Positions 12,136 to 26,754 of a DNA stretch of 64,000 nt are shown piece after piece. Location: NCBI GenBank assembly GCA_034509425.1, contig JAVTVJ010001696.1:153271-217270 (forward strand), read 5' to 3'. Under the pieces are notes generated by a model that was given only the letters and a program-made list of their open reading frames with translations, searched no databases and was not told where the DNA came from. Both the position numbers and the translations under genes were made by a program. The DNA comes from Eopsaltria australis (lineage: Eukaryota; Chordata; Aves; Passeriformes; Petroicidae). Within the stretch, counting starts at the first letter, position 1. Each line of letters opens with the position of its first letter.

Positions 12136-12949
12136 AGCATAAATAATATTTGCCCACACCCGAGCATGTTTCCCTCATTGAGATCAGTGCTTGAAAGTTG
12201 CTTGGAGGCTTTGCAGAGAGCTTCCCTGAAAGTGAAGGAAAAGGCACATTTTAAGGCAGGTAAATGGAGAGCTGCAGTAACAGAGAGCTCTTACAGTTTT
12301 TAGCCATGTAAATATTTGTGATAGCTCAAATATTTCCTCTTCCCATCTGGGTGAAATCCTAGCTGCAGAGATTTGGGGCTTTTTAACCCTAAACAAGAGA
12401 TCCAAAAATAGCCTCCTGCTCAGAGCATTTACATGGGCAGCAAGTTTTTCTGCTCATTTCTAAACTCAGAGTTAAACCCAGACTCTCATGCTGGGGAGGT
12501 GCCTGCTCACCAGATTACTGCCCTCTCAGGAACATCTCCTCTTTTTTTTCCCCCCATTCTGTCAATTTTTTCTCAATGAGACTTCTGCTGCAGCTGGGCA
12601 CCGCTTTCAGGAAACATTTTGCTTTTATTGAGCTGCTTCCCAAGCAGTTCTAGTCGCAAAAGCTTCCTAAAATGGAAAAGAAAAATATTTTATTTCAGTG
12701 AGTCAGTCTGTGATTATTTTACAATGATGCAGTAAATACCAGTTGAGGTTTATAAATACGAATTTGAATGAACCTCTTCGTTCTGGGCTCCTGGCTGCCT
12801 CTGTGAGCAGCGTGCTGCTCTGTCCCCATCCTGAGCTGCCATCTAATGGTCAACACGATGGTGGCTGCTGGGATGAGAGCTGGACTTGGGAATCTTAAAG
12901 GTCTTTCCCAAATGTAACAATTCCGTGATCTCAGGTGGGGGGTTCGGTT

Positions 12950-13215
12950 CTGCTGACAGAGAACAGGGGACAGGCAAAGAGGAAACGGCCTCAGGTTATG
13001 CCAGGGAGGCTCAGGTTGAACATCAGGAGGAATTTCCTGATGGAAAGGGCTTGGCAGGTGCTGCCCAGGGAGGTGTTGGGAGTCCCCATCCCTAGAGGTG
13101 TCCTGGAAGGCCTGGAGGTGGCACTCAGAGCTCTGGCCTGGGGACACGGTGGGGATCAGGCACAGGTTGGGCTCGATGGTCTCGGAAGTCTTTTCCAGCC
13201 TGAATGATTCTAATT
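12950..13215 (+). mobile_element. CR1 LINE 3' fragment (LTR-like but CR1-type tail)
   Basis: It contains GGCTCAGGTTGAACATCAGG, AGGAATTTCCTGATGGAAAG, GGGCTCGATGGTCTCGGAAG and a CCTGAATGATTCTAATT tail. These are hallmark 3' blocks of an older CR1 group. Its 3' end meets the 3' end of the next copy tail to tail. Confidence 0.85.
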
Positions 13216-13216
13216 G

Positions 13217-13735
13217 ACGGAATCACAGAACAGAATATCCTGAGCTGGAAGGGACCCACCAGGACCATCCAGTGCAGCTCCTGTCCCTGCACACACACCC
13301 CAACAACCCCAGCCTGGGCATCCCTGAGGGCATTGTCCAGCCTCTCCTGGAGCTCTGGCAGCCTCGGGGCCGTGCCCATTCCCTGGGGAGCCTGGGCAGT
13401 GCCCAGCACCCTCTGGGGAAGAGCCTTTCCTGAAATCCAACCTGAGCCTCCCTGGCACGGCTCCAGCCATGCCCTGGGTCCTGTCAGTGGCCACCAGAGA
13501 GAAGAGATCAATGCCTGATGTTCCTCTTCCCTCACGAGGAAGTTTTAATTGCGGTGAGTCTCCCCTCCGTCCAGCTGAACACACCAAGCGCCCTCAGCCG
13601 CCCCTCACACGGCCTCCCCTCAAGGCCCTTCACCATTATCGCAGCCCTCCTTTGGACGCTAACAATGTAACACCCTTCTTACACTGCGGTAACTAAAACT
13701 GCACACAACATGCAAGGTGAGACCAGAGCGGCGCG
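13217..13735 (-). mobile_element. CR1 LINE 3' fragment, long copy
   Basis: The reversed tail (GAATCACAGAACAGAATATC) is followed by GGACCATCCAGTGCAGCTCC, AACCTGAGCCTCCCTGGCAC and CTCAAGGCCCTTCACC blocks. The 5' end lies about 150-200 bp from the RPL17 CpG island, so the exact boundary is uncertain. Confidence 0.85.
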
Positions 13736-13859
13736 GGGCCATCCTCTCCTTTCACCGGCTGGCGGTGCTGTGCTGATTTCCTCACTAGAAACACTCGCAC
13801 CATGAGCTGAGGGTGGATACCGGGGTGCCTTTTCCCCATGGCAGCGTGAACGCCGCGCA

Positions 13860-14045
13860 GCCTTTCCCCACGGCAGGTTTTATTCAAAGGAACAGCGGCA
13901 GAACCGCCCCGCACGCTCCCGCCCCTCACGGCGAGACCGCGCCGCCATGTTGGGGCGGAGCCGGCCCCGGCCGAGATCTCGCGAGACGCGCGCGCGCTCG
14001 GGGCGCGCCCCGCCCTTCCTCTTCCTCTGCGGCCGCCGCCCCGAG
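13860..14045 (+). promoter_or_regulatory. RPL17: RPL17 CpG-island promoter with YY1 and BANP-type motifs and 5'TOP start
   Basis: A dense CpG stretch without a TATA box. GCCGCCATGTT at 13941-13951 matches the YY1 consensus. The exact 10-bp palindrome TCTCGCGAGA lies at 13977-13986; this word marks CpG-island promoters and is bound by BANP. About 30 bp downstream the pyrimidine tract CCCTTCCTCTTCCTC (from ~14013) is a typical 5' terminal oligopyrimidine start, expected for a ribosomal-protein mRNA under mTOR-controlled translation. The start site is inferred from the TOP tract. Confidence 0.8.
14014..14045 (+). other. RPL17: RPL17 exon 1 (5'UTR)
   Basis: The short untranslated first exon starts in the TOP tract and ends before the donor GTGAGG at 14046. 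The 5' limit is approximate. Confidence 0.65.
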
Positions 14046-14249
14046 GTGAGGAGCCATGGCAGAGCCGCTCCCGCGCCGCCACCGCCATCCGCCCCCATCC
14101 TGCCCCATCCCCGCCGCCACCGGCGTCCCGGGCACCGGGATCGCTCCGACATGCCCCGCGCCCGTGGTATTCCCCGGGATGGCGCGCGGGAGGGCGGGCA
14201 GGGATGCGGATGCGGAGCGCGGGCAGGGGCAGGCCTGTGAAAGGAAATG

Positions 14250-14319
14250 GCTGCGATGATGACTTTCTTAGGACACCTTTGGATGTAACTGTGAAAAGAA
14301 CTCGTAATCCCTGAGCAGC
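14250..14319 (+). ncRNA. SNORD58: SNORD58 box C/D snoRNA in RPL17 intron 1
   Basis: Box C ATGATGA is at 14256-14262 and box D CTGA at 14311-14314. They are enclosed by a perfect 5-bp terminal stem, GCTGC (14250-14254) with GCAGC (14315-14319). The inner block CTTAGGACACCTTTGGA matches the vertebrate SNORD58 (U58) family, whose members sit in RPL17 introns and guide 2'-O-methylation of 28S rRNA. The 3' end lies 77 nt upstream of the exon 2 acceptor, the usual distance for intron-processed C/D snoRNAs. It is presumably released by exonucleolytic trimming of the debranched intron and acts in the nucleolus as an snoRNP with fibrillarin. A second copy is in intron 6. I cannot tell which mammalian A/B/C paralogue it corresponds to. 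Confidence 0.93.
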
Positions 14320-14409
14320 TGCGGCGGTATGGGGACTAGTCCAGGTCCTGCGTGCCAGTGTTGGAAGTTGAATATGTTTTAATTTATGTTTTTCAGCTGA
14401 GCTCTCAAG

Positions 14410-18208
<3,799 letters not shown>

Positions 18209-18231
18209 ATCTGCATGGTCAGATGTACATA

Positions 18232-18237
18232 AATAAA
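18232..18237 (+). terminator. RPL17: RPL17 poly(A) signal AATAAA
   Basis: A canonical hexamer 24 nt after the stop codon, followed by a GT-rich stretch (TTGGTTGTGTT). Confidence 0.92.
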
Positions 18238-18321
18238 ATTGTAAACTTTGGATTGGTTGTGTTACTCTCCTACAAGTTCTGACCCGGCCCTGGGCGTTGT
18301 TGTGGGACAGGGGCAGTGAAT

Positions 18322-18550
18322 ATTACAGAATCCCAGAATGGTTTTGCTGGGAGGGGATTTTGAGGTTCATCCAGTGCTGCCCCCTGCCACGGGCAGGGAC
18401 ACATTCCATGAGCCCAGGCTGCTCCAGGCCCTGTCCGGCCTGGCCTTGGGCACTGCCAGGGATCCAGGGGCAGCCACAGCTGCTCTGGGCACCCTGGGCC
18501 AGGGCCTGCCCACCGTCACGGGCAGGAATTCCTTCCCGATACTCCCCTTT
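18322..18550 (-). mobile_element. CR1 LINE 3' fragment between RPL17 and C18orf32
   Basis: The reversed tail (ACAGAATCCCAGAATGGTTT), then CAGGCTGCTCCAGGCCCTGT, GCCAGGGATCCAGGGGCAGC and a 5' truncation around 18545. It occupies most of the short spacer between the RPL17 poly(A) signal and the C18orf32 promoter. Confidence 0.92.
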
Positions 18551-18599
18551 CAGGCCGATGTCCCGCGGGTTCATCCCGCCGTTCGCTGTCCCCAATCCG

Positions 18600-18722
18600 G
18601 GATAATGGCAATCCTGTCCCGCGGCTGTGGGCGGGGCCTGAGCGCACGTGACGCGCGCTGCCGCTTGCCATTGGCCGGAAGCGCCGCCCCGGAAGCGCGG
18701 GGCCGTTCCGGTGCGGGCGCAG
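18600..18722 (+). promoter_or_regulatory. C18orf32: C18orf32 CpG-island promoter and inferred 5' exon
   Basis: A CpG-dense segment. It has CACGTGAC at 18645-18652 (USF/E-box type), an inverted CCAAT box ATTGG at 18670-18674 immediately followed by the ETS site CCGGAAGC, and a second CCGGAAG at 18689-18695. NF-Y plus ETS spacing like this is common in housekeeping promoters. A good donor, GCGCAG followed by GTGGGT, at 18723 ends an inferred short noncoding exon 1. The exact start site is not visible. Confidence 0.7.
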
Positions 18723-18738
18723 GTGGGTGCGGAGCGCC

Positions 18739-18784
18739 GGGAGCAGCGGGAGCGCCGGGAGCAGCGGGAGCAGCGGGAGCAGGG
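18739..18784 (+). repeat. 9-bp GC-rich tandem repeat, G-quadruplex-prone
   Basis: GGG tracts begin at 18739, 18748, 18757, 18766 and 18775, exactly 9 bp apart, in units GGGAGCAGC / GGGAGCGCC, with a last tract at 18782. Loops of 6 nt or less between G-triplets fit the standard quadruplex pattern on the transcribed-sense strand, just inside C18orf32 intron 1. Confidence 0.85.
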
Positions 18785-19329
18785 AACGATCCCTTCCCCA
18801 CATCCCACCTCCCCAACCCCGCACCCCGCCCCGCCTCGCACGGCCCCCGCGTGCCTGGCGCCGCCCCTAACCGGGAGCTCACGGGCTCTACCGGCCCCAA
18901 CCGCCGTGGGCGGGCAGAACGGCAGCGCCTGGCGCCAGCCAGCCTCCCAGCCTGGCTCGTCCCTTATGGAGAGCCGGGCAAAGCCGCCGGTTCGGCCCGC
19001 GTAGCGTTTTCCAGCCGCGGGGAGCAGAGCCGTGCCGTGCCGAGGTCTGCCCGGCAGCGCTTCCCGTGCTGGCCCCGCGTGTGCGGGCTCACAGGGACCA
19101 GCAAAATGGGGAAAAATCACCTGCGGGTTACAGTCTGACCACCCTAGCGCTCCTCTTTCTCATCCTTTTCTTGTTGTTCTTTCCTGCTAACCAGGTGGCT
19201 GAGCATCACCAGGTCTCAGAAGGAATCCCTCAGGACGGTGTTTCACCCTGATCCCAGGGATCGCTGCTGCATCCGGCGGAGGTACGGATGGATTCTGGGT
19301 CAGGAATGTCGACACGAAGCGGCTGCGGA

Positions 19330-19635
19330 GACAGCACAGGGACTGGGGACAAGGCATGCAGGCACAGGACACAGGCAGTGGCTTCCCAGTGCCACAGGGC
19401 AGGCATGGATGGCATCTTGGGAATTGGGAATTGCTGGCTGGGAGGGTGGGCAGGCCCTGGCCCAGGGTGCCCAGAGCAGCTGTGGCTGCCCCTGGATCCC
19501 TGGCAGTGCCCAAGGCCAGGCTGGACAGGGCTTGGAGCAACCTGGGACAGTGGAAGGTGTCCCTGCCCATGGCAGGGGGATGGAAGGAAATTATCTTTAT
19601 GGTCCTTTCCAACCCAAATAATTCTGAAATCTTAT
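19330..19635 (+). mobile_element. CR1 LINE 3' fragment, young GC-rich subfamily
   Basis: Truncated just upstream of the diagnostic site, which reads GGGACTGGGG. It continues through GCAGGCCCTGGCCCAGGGTG to a tail of AATAATTCTGAAATC. It is near-identical to the central part of the other young copies. Confidence 0.93.
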
Positions 19636-20827
19636 AATGATTCTACAGCCCGAGTTGTTCCCTCCAGCCACTTCCTTCAGCTGCTGGGTGAATCCACAGC
19701 ATTTTGCTGGAAATTTAATATTTAGGAAGTTATGGTGCAGAGAGTCTCTGAATTATTTTTTAATAACTTTAAAGGATTGACTCATTTTTTTTTGTCTCAA
19801 TGTAATATTCCTCTCAGACTTCAGAGAGTAGATTTAAACTGTATTTGAAGCAGCTGGAACAGAACCTGGAAGCAGTTAGCTGGAAATTGATACTCTGTTT
19901 TCCCATGGGGCTAAAAATCTGCAGGATAGCTTTTTAAAATAACCAAAACTAGTCCCTGGTGAAGTGTTCACATCTGCCTCTTCATTCTCCATCTTGGAAA
20001 GCTTTTGTTTTGCTTCTTGGTGTGAGAATTGAGATGTCAGCAGCCTAGAGAGGGGGACTCTAGGGCAAAGGTGTGTGGCAGCAGAGTGTGTCTAACACAT
20101 TGCTTGTCAGCACTGGCAGGGACAAGGTCTAGCCCTGATTAACTGCTTCCTCTCCCAGCTGTACCTCTCTGCCTCCTTGCTTTGCTTTCCTCCTTTTTTT
20201 TTTGGCATAGACTCCAAGGTGCCAATTTTTAAGACTTCTGGGGTTTCAGAGAGAGGGAGGATGAATCATTTTCTAATATTTAATTGCATAGGGTTGGTGT
20301 GGGATCAGGTGAGGGCAGGAAGAAGAAAGTAACCCATATGCTATTTCTCTCAAATCCTGACTGGAATTCTCTTCCCCTCTCCCACTGTCCTGCCCTTCAG
20401 TGGTAGCAACCCACTGGATGGATTGGCTTTCTGCTGTCTCATTTCTCCTTAAATAAAATGGATTGACCAAAACAAACCCTCTGGACTCTTAATATAGCAA
20501 GAACTCCGTTAATATCTGCAGCTTGCTGCCTGAACTCTTTTGGTGGTGTTTAGTCAAAAACTCTTTATTTCCTGAATTTGTTTGTCTTGGTTGCATCTGT
20601 AGGACTGATTCATTAATGGCAAATTGGTTTGTGATTTTTCTTGTTAAAATGACAAGAAAGTTCCATGTTTTGGATACTTTATAACATGGAGCACACAGCA
20701 TTTTTGATACTTTAGTAGCTAATTTATAATTAAGGAGTAATCTAGGTTTGAATATCAACTATGGTTTTTATTTATTATGTAAACACTGTTTTCACCAGCT
20801 TGTGGCATACAAACACTGCCACCCTAA

Positions 20828-21781
<954 letters not shown>

Positions 21782-21877
21782 AGGAATTAATTCCTAAGAA
21801 TTTTATTTACTCATGTCCAGTATGAACTGCTGATACTCCTCTCACTTTGAGACTTTTTCCTTTGCACATTTTAGCTG

Positions 21878-21883
21878 AATAAA
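21878..21883 (+). terminator. C18orf32: C18orf32 poly(A) signal AATAAA
   Basis: A canonical hexamer about 100 nt after the stop codon. Longer 3' ends further downstream are possible (another AATAAA lies near 22498). Confidence 0.82.
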
Positions 21884-23284
21884 AAAACTTCATTGCTTGC
21901 AGGAGAGAGTCCCTTTTGCCACTAAAATGGCAGCTGGCTCATTTGTTTATTTAAAATATTTGAAAGCTGAAGTTCTTGTGTTTTCCTCAGTGGAACTACT
22001 TTTCATCTACCATCTCTTTGGTGTGATTAGTTTAGGTTAAGTAGCTTATGAGTAAATCTGTCTATGGAAGGTAAATGTATCTTGATGTCACTAAGTGCTA
22101 GTGCATTACTTGAAGCTTTCACTTTAAAGGCTTTATCTGTTCTTGGTGAAGAACTGTGGACTGCATTGTGACAACAGAAGCTCATTTATCTATGAAGAAT
22201 GTAGATTTTTCATGTCAAATCTATGGATGAGCTAAAGGAGTTATGCTGCATACAAAATTTACTTAGCTTACTAAAAGCAGAAAAGTATTGATGTGATACT
22301 TCCTTTAATTATTTTCCTTGAAATAATCATGCCTTTTATTTTTCCTGAAGAGGAGCAGCAGAGGCATGACGCAAGAGAGTGTTGCTTTATGTGATGTTGT
22401 AGTGATTTAAAATGGTGCAGTTCTGGCTTTAAAAATAACCGCCAATATACAACTAAAACCTCTTTAACCTTTAACATGCTTGTGGAATTTTAATTGTAAT
22501 AAACCAGGATTTTACTTAAGTCGCTTCTTACAGTTATTACCCAGAATCACAGAATTCTCAGTCTTCAGAGCTATAAACACCTCAAGGGGTGACAGAATCT
22601 TTGGAAACCTGGAGACAGGCAGAAGGAGGCCTTAAATAACTGAGTTCATGATAAAGTTAAGTGGGCAAGCTTGGCCTGCTTCTGGGAAGATGGGTTCTGC
22701 TGCTGACTTGCATCCAGCTGTGAAGTGTCACTATGCTTAGTAAGGAATAGAAGTGGTAGTTCCTGCTTTTTCCTGTCTGCCAAACCAGAGAGCTCTTTAA
22801 AAGGTTCAAAATGAAACAATTCCAGCAGTTTTGGAGTGTTCTGTATGATTTAATTGCCTTAGGACCCTCCCTCAGGCAGGCCTAAAAATGCACCTTTTTA
22901 TACAGGCATGCCTTGAACTGTCACTGTGGCCAGTCTTATTCTTGTGACTGTGATTTCTCTCACCAGATAATTAATTAGTCCAGTATCTAATTTTGCCCAC
23001 CCAGTGCCCCTGGTGAGGTGCCTCATTTCCTAGCAGAGCCTGGTTTGGTGAGAGCTGGTGTGAGTGGATCTGCAGCGTTCACAGGTGTGCTCCTGTAGCC
23101 ACAGCCGTGGCTTTGCAATGAGCTCAGGCACAGGCACCTCCGTGTGAGACCTTGATTAATGCTGTTTGCTCTCTCTTAATGAGCAACTCTGGTTGGATGT
23201 GAGTTTGGAATTGCTCTTCAACCACCTCTGACATAATCTTTGAAACACAACCCCCATCGGATCAGTGTATGACAGCTTTCCCCT

Positions 23285-23765
23285 AGATCAGTGAATCCCA
23301 GCATCATTTAGGCTGGAAAACACCATGGAGTCCAAGCTGTGCCCATTGCCCACCTTGTCCCCAACCCAGCGCTCTGAGTGCCACCTCCAGGGATGGGAGC
23401 TCCAACCCCTCCCTGGGCAGCCCCTGCCAATGTCTGAGCACCCTTTCCATGAAGGAATTCCTGCTGCTGTCCACCCTGAGCCTCCCCTGGCCCAGCCTGA
23501 GGCCGTTCCCTCTCCTCCTGTCCCTGTTCCCTAGCAGCAGAGCCCGACCCCCCTGAGCCCCCTCCTGTCAGGGACTGTGCAGAGCCACAAGGTCCCCCCT
23601 GAGCCTCCTTTGCTCCAGGCTCAGCCCTTTCCCAGCTCCCTCAGCCTCTCCTGGGGCTCCAGCCCCTTCCCCAGCTCCACTCCCTGCCCTGGACACGCTC
23701 CAGCCCCTCAGGGCCCTTCATGTCATGAAGGGCCCAAAACTGGACACAGGATTGGAGATGCCTCA
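23285..23765 (-). mobile_element. CR1 LINE 3' fragment, second subfamily
   Basis: The reversed tail (AGTGAATCCCAGCATCATTT), then CCACCCTGAGCCTCCCCTGG, AGGGACTGTGCAGAGCCACA and GGCCCTTCATGTCATGAAGG. About 170 bp is almost identical to the copy at 45.84-46.02 kb, with one substitution and one indel seen. Confidence 0.93.
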
Positions 23766-25379
23766 GTCATGGTCAATCCAAGCTGCAGCTCTGCAGCTAA
23801 ATGAGAAAATGTGTTCTGACATCCTGTGCATTGCTGAAGAGATTGTCCCTTCCATGCTGTTTTAAAATGCTGGGTACCTTATAAACAGGCCATAGTTTTA
23901 TGGCATATCCTCATCTAAACAGCTGTGAACTCAACAAAGTATAGAGCAAGAGCTTTACTGGGTCCCCTTTAACCTGTAAATGTATTCAGTCTATTTATGA
24001 AGTCTGCATAACTAATTTTTTTAGTTATTTAGGCTATTATTACAGAAGAAAGTGCATTGAACAATAATAGAGAAAATAAGGTGTGTAGTAGATTGGACTG
24101 TGGGCTGCACCAGGCTTCCAGCTGTGTGCCAGCACTGTATTTAACCCTGCCTTCTGAAAAACTGCAAAAATGAAAACAGGCAGGTAATGCAAGTAAGATT
24201 ACACGTTATGGTCTCTGGAATGGTATTCCACTGCTGTTATTAACTGCAGTTAAACCCTAAAGTGAGCAATCTACATCACAATACTTTCTGTATGAGGCAC
24301 TTCATTGTCAGGGGATTTGTGTTACAACTCTTCTGCCCCTATTCTTTTTAGAGAATAGGTCAATAATCCTGCTGTGTTGTGAATAGTTAAATAAAAATCA
24401 GGTGAAAGTGAAGGCCCAAGTCTGGGCAGGAGTGCATGAGATCATCTGCTGCGATGCAAAGGAGTGCACAAAGCCTTCTTTCAGAAAACTAAACAGGCAA
24501 ACATGAAGGAAATCCCAATGTGAGGGAATAACATTTATCAAGTGAGTTGAATTTAACTGAGAAAATTTCCATGTGCTCGTTACTCGCTAAAAATAAGATT
24601 TACAAAAGGTTTAGGCAACTGATGGTGGCACATGGACATCTACCAGAATTTCCTAGACCAAGCTGCAGCTTCACTTACACTGAGGACTTTTAGAAAATGT
24701 CAGAGTTGGCATCTTTAGGGGATCAAAGTACTGCAAATCTAGACCTTCAGCATAAAACCTGTCTGGCTTTATTTCAATACTGTTGATGAAAGATCAATAA
24801 ATCAATATTTGAAAAACCGTCATTCAAATCAACAAATTTTAAGTATCTCTGTTTTCTGCATGGGAAGGTCTTAATGGGATGTGGTACTTTTTGTGTTGTC
24901 ACAGTAGACACAGACACACAACACATGAGTAGTCCAAGGACAAAGAAGAAGAAGAAGTACTTCATTAGTCTGTGCTAGCATCTTTATACCCTTTCTTCCC
25001 AGCTACTGTGATATGCTATTATTGGCTGCGTGACAAACACCACCAAAGCTATCTTCATAACAAGAACTTTCCCAGCACATCCTAAAAAGCTATACAAGCA
25101 GTCAACCACACACTGTAAGCCCTCTACCACATTCCTGATGCTCCTCAGCAAGGCCATCTCTTGGTCGGGTGCAAACATCTTCCTTGATTATCTTCTTGGC
25201 TGTCCCTCACTGTGGCTGCAGGTGTTCATACCATCACTGTCTCACAGGTAAACTCTGATCACTTCTAAGTCCATGTCCAAGAGCCTGCTGTCAGCCTCAT
25301 CCATCCCCACACTGTGTGCTGGTTTGCACAAGTTGCTGGGTGCCAAGAAGCTGATGGGAAAACACATTTTTAAAAATGC

Positions 25380-25490
25380 AAGTATATATGCCAGAAATTC
25401 TTATATAGAAATTAGATAATGTTATTAATTAAGAAATTTTTAATAATTAAAATTATTAATATTAAATTTTGTTTCTGATTATTTTGATGG
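25380..25490. repeat. AT-rich low-complexity patch
   Basis: TTAATTAAGAAATTTTTAAT and similar words, over 85% A+T. It has no element structure. Confidence 0.6.
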
Positions 25491-26065
25491 ACCTGATCCT
25501 GAAATGAAATTCTGGCATGTCAAACTGCACATGATCAGCTGCTAAGAATGTCTAAATTGAAAATAAAGTTAAATTCTGATCTAATGACAGTAACATAATA
25601 CGGTGTTATTACCCAGATGTCCCAGCTGAATTCTGGGAGCTGTTGGACATGCTGCTGAGGTTCACTCCTCAGAGTCATTCCTTCATGATTTCGGTGCAAT
25701 GGAGAACATTACTGCTGAAAGAACAGTGGCTTCAGAAGTTGCAGGTAAAAGAAATGAAGAGAAATTTAATTTACTCCCAGCTTGACTAAATCTCCTTCAG
25801 TGAGAAATAATTCTGTTTCATTAAAGTGCCTGAGATGTGAAAGAAGGGATTATCTTCTTTGTGCCGTTTTCTCAGTGTTGGAGCATGCTTGCTGAACCAA
25901 ATCATATTTTGGTTGTGACAGACTGCCATTATTCCTGTTTTCAGTGACCCTGGCTGCAGTAATTTAATAGAAAAGGTTCAGAAGGCCATGTTTGCCATGC
26001 TGATCCTTGTGCATTAGAAATGCTTTTAGGAAATAGTGCTGCATTTTCCTTCTACTGTTGTTTTA

Positions 26066-26192
26066 GAATCATGGAATGGTTTGGGTTGGATGGGGGCCTT
26101 AAATCTCATCCCATCCCACCCCTGCCATGGGCAGGAACACCTCCCACTATCCCTGGATGCTCCAAGCCCTGTCCAACCTGGGACGACAGTGA
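26066..26192 (-). mobile_element. CR1 LINE 3'-terminal fragment
   Basis: TAGAATCATGGAATGGTTTG, then CCACCCCTGCCATGGGCAGG and CCAAGCCCTGTCCAACCTGG: a clean short reversed CR1 end. Confidence 0.92.
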
Positions 26193-26754
26193 AACATAAA
26201 TTAACATGTCATGAATAGATGTGTTCATACACACACAGACGTGTGGGAATTCCTCTACAACTCCTTTTTTTCCTGTCACACAGTGTTTCAGAGCTGAGTT
26301 TGATCCTGCACCGTTCCCACCCCGCGCTGCGTGAGCACAGGGCCCAGCCCCATGCCAGGACTGCTGCTGTAAGGTGGCAGTGTTTGCTCAGGGTTACACC
26401 CCACCTGTGCTGTTTGCAGACGTGCTGCTGCCATGCACAGCCCAGGGACAGGCATGTGTGGGAGCCCAGCTGGACATTGGCTGACACACACCTCCTGGAA
26501 TGTGGGAATAAACTCAGGACTGCACTGGGAAGGGTTTCCCTTTTAATGAGCCAACGGGTACTTTGGAACCTGCTGTGTGTTGGTGGCACAAACCCCACTT
26601 TAGAGGTAAAGTTTACCCTTGGAGAAGCAATGATTTAAAGCAGCACGGGGAGAGGGTGGGGCCTGGTAAATCCTCCTGCCCTCAGACATTCACTGTTGGT
26701 CCCATTAGCTGGGCTTACCTCGTATCCCACTGGAAATGCAGGATGCAGAGTAGA

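Larger units (their letters stand above)
1..13730. other. Intergenic region left of RPL17, no gene recognised
   Basis: I read both strands and found no exon I can assign. The open frames are short, lack family motifs, and many fall inside CR1 copies. In mammals the next gene beyond RPL17 is LIPG, transcribed away from it. I looked on the minus strand for lipase-family exons (the serine-nucleophile GYSLGAH-type motif, the IHGW motif) and saw none, so LIPG either starts beyond the left edge or is not the neighbour here. The stretch holds the CR1 fragments and simple repeats listed separately. The remainder is unannotated unique sequence. Confidence 0.6.

Noticed and set aside
1..13730. LIPG exons, expected next to RPL17 from mammalian gene order
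   Set aside because: No lipase active-site or lid-region motif was seen on the minus strand; the gene may begin beyond the left edge.
26209..26638. Overlapping open frames of 129 and 139 codons on opposite strands
   Set aside because: No motif, no promoter or splice context, and full mutual overlap suggests chance.
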